Shown piece after piece: positions 60,568-64,000 of a stretch of DNA of 64,000 bases (within the stretch, counting starts at the first letter, position 1; every line of letters begins with the position of its first letter). The DNA lies in the NCBI RefSeq assembly GCF_001889405.1, contig NZ_CP017921.1, positions 1,006,057 to 1,070,056 of the forward strand, read 5' to 3'. This DNA comes from Methanohalophilus halophilus (lineage in GTDB: Archaea; Halobacteriota; Methanosarcinia; Methanosarcinales; Methanosarcinaceae). A program made the translations under genes and the position numbers. The notes under the pieces are model-generated. The model made no database searches. It was not told the DNA's origin and saw nothing but the letters and a program-made list of their open reading frames with translations.

Positions 60568-62118
60568 ATGGAAGACATTGCAAAAAGCATACAGACCCAA
60601 TTTAAAGATATGGGAATAGAAGTTCCTCTGGAAGAAATTGAAGAACGGCTTGATAAACTTATTAACAAATTCAAAGTTCCCGGTAATGAGGCACGAAAAA
60701 ATACTGTAAATGTTTTGCTTAAGCAGTATAATGTCGACAAGAATGAATTTTTCAACCAATCAAAACCCGCAACCATGTCTAATATTGCGGATGTGAAAGC
60801 AGACCAATGGGTAAATGTCGACATTAAAGTGTTACAATTATGGGATAATTCAAACAGTTCAATTTCCCAGGTAGGCCTCGTAGGCGACTCTACCGGTCGA
60901 ATAAAATTTATCAAATGGGCCAGGGATAATCTTTCTGAAGTTGAAGAAGGTAAATCATATCGTTTTAGTAACGTGGTTGTTAATGAATGGAATGGTAAAC
61001 TGGAATTAACCCTGAATCGTACCAGTTCCATAGAACCGCTTGCTACAGATATTGATGCAGGTTCAACTTCCGCCGGTTCTCCTGAAGAATGTCAGGTTTC
61101 AGATCTGAACCAGGAAAACATGTGGGCCAATCTCAAAGCCAAAGTTGTCCAGTTATGGGACAATTCCAATGAATCAATTTCCCAGGTTGGAATTCTTGGG
61201 GATGAATCCGGTACTATCAAATTCATCAAATGGTCTCGTGATGGTCTGCCTGATGTAGAAGAAGGTAAATCTTACCTTTTCAGTAATGTGGTGGTCAATG
61301 AATGGAATGGTAAGTATGAAGTTACCCTAAACCGCACCAGTAGCATTGAGCCCCTGGAAGAAGATATTGATACCTCCTTCCAGCCGGCCGGATCGGCTGA
61401 AGACCGCTCACTTTCAGAATTACGTCAGGAAAATATGTGGGCCAACATTGAATCCAAGGTTGTCCAATTATGGGACAATTCCAATGATGCGATATCCCAG
61501 GTAGGGATTCTTGGTGACAAAACAGGTACTATCAAATTTATCAAATGGTCTCGTGATGATCTGCCTGATGTAGAAGAAGGACGGGTTTATCGCTTCAATA
61601 ACATTGTTGTCAATGAGTGGAATGGAAATTATGAGGTAATTCTCAACCGTACTACTACAATTGAACCTCTCTCTGAAGAAATAGAAGTTGGAGCTAATAG
61701 TTTCCAGGGTGCAATGATTGATATCCAGGATGGTTCCGGTCTTATTAAACGCTGTCCTGAATGTAACCGGGCACTTACAAAAGGAGCCTGTATGGAGCAT
61801 GGCAAGGTTGATGGAAATTATGATCTGCGTATCAAAGCTGTGCTTGATAACGGGGAAACTGTGCAGGATGTTCTTCTGAACAGGGAAATCACCGAAGAAT
61901 TGACCGGTATCACGCTTGAGGAAGCAATAAATCTTGCAGCGGATGCCCTTGATCAAACTGTAGTGGTAAGTAAAATGCGTGAGGACCTTGTGGGAAAATA
62001 TTATTGTGTGGAAGGATCCCTTGCTGATCGTTACTTAATAGCAAAATCCATTGAACCATTATCCACTGTTGATATGGAAAAGATTGACGAGCTTATTGCA
62101 GATCTGGAGGTGGCCTGA
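60568..62118 (+). CDS. rpa: Single-stranded DNA binding protein RPA, three tandem OB folds plus zinc finger
   Basis: The 516-residue protein has an N-terminal helical region (residues about 1-65) and three OB folds. They share LQLWDNSN...SISQVG and VVNEWNGK and are very alike (second and third nearly identical over about 80 residues). A zinc ribbon CPECNRALTKGACMEHGKVDG comes near residue 395. The ATG at 60568 follows AGGTGATTTT; a longer frame upstream is discounted. RPA protects ssDNA in replication and repair. The next gene is its usual partner. Confidence 0.95.
   Translation: MEDIAKSIQTQFKDMGIEVPLEEIEERLDKLINKFKVPGNEARKNTVNVLLKQYNVDKNEFFNQSKPATMSNIADVKADQWVNVDIKVLQLWDNSNSSISQVGLVGDSTGRIKFIKWARDNLSEVEEGKSYRFSNVVVNEWNGKLELTLNRTSSIEPLATDIDAGSTSAGSPEECQVSDLNQENMWANLKAKVVQLWDNSNESISQVGILGDESGTIKFIKWSRDGLPDVEEGKSYLFSNVVVNEWNGKYEVTLNRTSSIEPLEEDIDTSFQPAGSAEDRSLSELRQENMWANIESKVVQLWDNSNDAISQVGILGDKTGTIKFIKWSRDDLPDVEEGRVYRFNNIVVNEWNGNYEVILNRTTTIEPLSEEIEVGANSFQGAMIDIQDGSGLIKRCPECNRALTKGACMEHGKVDGNYDLRIKAVLDNGETVQDVLLNREITEELTGITLEEAINLAADALDQTVVVSKMREDLVGKYYCVEGSLADRYLIAKSIEPLSTVDMEKIDELIADLEVA
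61120..61680 (+). repeat. Duplicated OB-fold segment inside rpa
   Basis: The second (about 61120-61370) and third (about 61435-61680) OB folds are near copies at DNA and protein level, each with KVVQLWDNSN and FIKWSRD. The first copy (about 60805-61045) is more diverged. Recent duplication or gene conversion is likely. Confidence 0.75.
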
Positions 62119-62685
62119 ATGTCTACCTATGTACGTGAAGTAGCAAAAAGAATGTTTGCAAAAGAATTTAGGAATTCGGATCTCTCATTCAGGGAAGGTG
62201 ACGATGTTTATTCTCCCCAGTATCTGTTAACACCAACCGGGGCCAGGGTAAATCGCCTTTTTATTGTAGGGACTCTTATCGAGAAGGAAAATATAGGCAA
62301 TGAAGCGGAATACTGGAGAGGTCGGGTTACAGATCCTACAGGTACTTTCACAATATATGCAGGTCAGTATCAACCGGAAGCAGCACAACTGTTGTCAGAA
62401 TGTGAAACTCCCGCATTTGTAGCTGTTGCAGGCAAACCCAGTGTTTATGAAACTCCTGATGGGGACACTATTACTTCCATAAGACCTGAATCCATAAGCA
62501 TAGTTGATGGTAACACACGGGATATGTGGGTTGTTGATACTGCCATTCAGACAATTAATAGATTACATGATCTGGATGGTTCGGATACATATGTTATTCG
62601 TGCTAAAGAACATTACAATACCGATAAGGGAAGTTATTCATCCATGGTACTGGATGCTTTGAAATCCCTGAAAGAACAGATTTGA
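62119..62685 (+). CDS. RPA-associated OB-fold protein (COG3390)
   Basis: The 188-residue protein starts MSTYVREVAKRMFAKEF. It has one OB fold (RVNRLFIVGTLIEKENIGNE, then YWRGRVTDPTGTFTIYAG) and a helical end. Such proteins are always next to rpa in haloarchaea and Methanosarcinales and bind RPA. The ATG follows the rpa stop at once, so translation is coupled. Confidence 0.92.
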   Translation: MSTYVREVAKRMFAKEFRNSDLSFREGDDVYSPQYLLTPTGARVNRLFIVGTLIEKENIGNEAEYWRGRVTDPTGTFTIYAGQYQPEAAQLLSECETPAFVAVAGKPSVYETPDGDTITSIRPESISIVDGNTRDMWVVDTAIQTINRLHDLDGSDTYVIRAKEHYNTDKGSYSSMVLDALKSLKEQI

Positions 62686-62761
62686 TGTGTGTGCTTCATG
62701 CACACCTTTTTTTGCATAAGTATAATAAATGAGTAAATCTATTTTAATTCAGGTGATATTT

Positions 62762-62995
62762 GTGAAAACTTATCTGTTGGTGTGGTTTAACAGTGAAGGT
62801 GCAAGTCCCTCAGAAGTTAACCGTCGCCTTCTGTCTCTGGGGTTTAAACCAATTCAGGGATATTATGACTATGTCTATGAATGGGGCAATAATGTTCATG
62901 TTGAGGAAATCCTCCAGTTTGGAGATAAAGTACACCTGAGCCTGAATGAGCTTGGAGTTATATTTAAAATAGAAACGATTGATGGGAAAAAGTAA
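62762..62995 (+). CDS. Small conserved protein, function unknown
   Basis: The 77-residue protein starts at GTG (62762) after GGTGAT. It is a compact alpha/beta protein: KTYLLVWFNSEGASPSEVNR, then YDYVYEWGNNVHVEEIL, ending FKIETIDGKK. No cysteine or membrane helix is present. An ATG at 62729 would extend it without a ribosome binding site. I do not recognise the family. It converges on the phosphodiesterase gene. Confidence 0.7.
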   Translation: MKTYLLVWFNSEGASPSEVNRRLLSLGFKPIQGYYDYVYEWGNNVHVEEILQFGDKVHLSLNELGVIFKIETIDGKK

Positions 62996-63000
62996 ACGTA

Positions 63001-63534
63001 TTAATTGTCCGCTTTTTCGAGTTCTCTTGAAAATCCGACAAATCCACAGGATTTTCCTTTTATTTCTATAAATCTTGCTTTTACTTCACCTTTTTCAATA
63101 TTTAGTTCGGCGGCCATAGGGTCTGACATGCGTGGAGATGTCGGGGAGCCGGGACACAATACCAGTACATCTGTTTTTTCCAGGATTGGTCTGTGTATAT
63201 GGCCGAATATAAGCACATTAACACCCATTTCAAGGGCTTTGTAGCGCAGGGCAGTTGTATCATTTATTGATAGGGCGGCTTCGTGGACCACGCCTACACT
63301 TACGCCTCCAATATCTAGTTGCAGGGTTTCGGGAAGTATCTCTTTTAATTCGTATGTATCGGAATTTCCATATACTGATTTGAGTTTCCCCGTATCGTTG
63401 AAAGCCTTATAACATTCAAGTGTAGTAAAATCTCCGGCATGTATTACCATGTCATATCTGTCAATCAGGCCTTTCAACCCTGGAGGAATTTCTCCACTTT
63501 TGAGATGTGTATCTGAAATAACAAGTACCTTCAT
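63001..63534 (-). CDS. YfcE/MJ0936-family metallophosphoesterase
   Basis: The 177-residue protein has the calcineurin-like metal motifs: VISDTHLKSGEIP, then VIHAGDFTTLE, then VYGNSDTYE and FGHIHRPI. Such small enzymes act on phosphodiesters such as cyclic nucleotides; the substrate is not known here. It is 9 nt downstream of the next gene on the same strand. Confidence 0.93.
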   Translation of the reverse strand: MKVLVISDTHLKSGEIPPGLKGLIDRYDMVIHAGDFTTLECYKAFNDTGKLKSVYGNSDTYELKEILPETLQLDIGGVSVGVVHEAALSINDTTALRYKALEMGVNVLIFGHIHRPILEKTDVLVLCPGSPTSPRMSDPMAAELNIEKGEVKARFIEIKGKSCGFVGFSRELEKADN

Positions 63535-63543
63535 GTTTTTACC

Positions 63544-64000
63544 TTAATGAATACTCAGGTCTACAAGTTCGTATTCCAGGTTTTCCATTTCAAGTTTACT
63601 CATTATAGTGGGTACCTGCTCATCGATTGCAAGCACAAGGGATGAAAGTCCATGGAATGCAGCTTCTACGACCGATTCCTTGGCCCCATACATAACATCG
63701 GGTTGACTTCCAATTTTTTTGAGTGCCACGAGTGATTCAACTCCAATCACCGCTATATAGTCCTTTGATTCGGTGAGTTTTTTCAATCGTTCCAAATCTA
63801 CATTTCTGGACCCCTGCCTTTCACTGCGGGGAATCTTGCAGACTGTAATACTTGCTGTTTCCAGATCGATCATCCCGGTCAGGTTGGTGACACCTACATC
63901 TTCTCCTTTTCCTGCATCAGATACGGTGACACCCCGGGCATCTGCTTCTTCTTTAGTGTCAACATATAGCAAACCGTTTCTCATATGAAGATAGACATCC
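63544..64000 (-). CDS. Partial gene, conserved archaeal protein (5' end outside window)
   Basis: The frame is open to the window edge, so at least 151 C-terminal residues are seen. It has VTVSDAGKGEDVGVTNLTGM, IPRSERQGSRNVD and VIGVESLVALKKIGSQPD. This resembles the C-terminal domain of archaeal regulators that carry an N-terminal helix-turn-helix, but that part is outside. An ATG at 63984 may be internal. Function is not assigned. Confidence 0.65.
   Translation of the reverse strand, partial: DVYLHMRNGLLYVDTKEEADARGVTVSDAGKGEDVGVTNLTGMIDLETASITVCKIPRSERQGSRNVDLERLKKLTESKDYIAVIGVESLVALKKIGSQPDVMYGAKESVVEAAFHGLSSLVLAIDEQVPTIMSKLEMENLEYELVDLSIH

Noticed and set aside
1-64000. CRISPR array or cas genes
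   Set aside because: No regularly spaced direct repeats were seen; the Cas4-like domain is the nuclease end of a helicase, not a cas gene.

Overview
The window comes from a methylotrophic methanogenic archaeon of the Methanosarcinaceae, most plausibly a salt-adapted genus such as Methanohalophilus or Methanolobus (genus is inference). The evidence is seen directly: trimethylamine and dimethylamine methyltransferase genes (mttB, mtbB) each carry one in-frame TAG at the known pyrrolysine position, ramA lies upstream of them, and there is a full Rnf operon headed by a multiheme cytochrome, F420 biosynthesis (cofD), an archaeal histone, RPA, GINS and PriS. All complete chromosomal genes that I checked end in TAA or TGA; none ends in TAG.

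Layout. 1-12.2 kb: housekeeping genes (a DUF362/ferredoxin tail, pheS-trpS, a radical SAM protein, aIF2beta with a TRAM domain, L10e, moaB, a RecA-like ATPase, a CRM protein, a DUF190 plus double-crcB fluoride cluster, moaD, tRNA-Pro, an ubiX/lpdD-like pair, an HD phosphohydrolase, cofD). 12.4-20.3 kb: a MacB-type ABC export locus with three FtsX-like permeases, one ATPase, two secreted or anchored beta-rich proteins and a chagasin-family (I42) lipoprotein. 20.3-28.8 kb: an AT-rich island with an OLD-like AAA/TOPRIM gene interrupted by an in-frame TAG, transposase debris, and a tight vsr-dcm-helicase/nuclease operon. It abuts the 3' end of a tRNA-Ser(CGA) gene that itself appears to carry a 34-nt intron in the D arm. 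28.9-39.0 kb: an information-processing block (EndoQ, PAC2, Nop10, aIF2alpha, S27e, L44e, GINS, PriS on the minus strand; RqcH and Pelota on the plus strand; DacZ; ThpR). 39.0-47.1 kb: apbE divergent from mmcA-rnfCDGEAB and a small membrane protein. 47.2-49.3 kb: rfcS, a small exporter-like protein, histone, a Cys-containing protein. 49.5-58.5 kb: the methylamine locus (orf194, ramA, mttB, mttC, mttP, orf97, orf45, mtbC, mtbB). 58.6-64.0 kb: a CPA/RCK antiporter, RPA with three OB folds and its partner, a YfcE-like phosphodiesterase and a partial gene.

How the genes work together. MttB and MtbB move methyl groups from tri- and dimethylamine to the corrinoid proteins MttC and MtbC. RamA reductively reactivates the corrinoids, and MttP probably imports the amine. 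Oxidation of part of the methyl groups gives reduced ferredoxin, which the Rnf complex oxidises while pumping Na+; MmcA is the likely electron outlet and ApbE the likely flavin transferase for RnfG.

The observations most worth following are the TAG-interrupted AAA/TOPRIM gene in an organism that decodes TAG, the vsr-dcm-helicase/nuclease operon as a candidate defence module, the D-arm intron of tRNA-Ser(CGA), and two apparent defects in the methylamine operon (an ochre codon near the start of mttP and ACG where the mtbC start should be).
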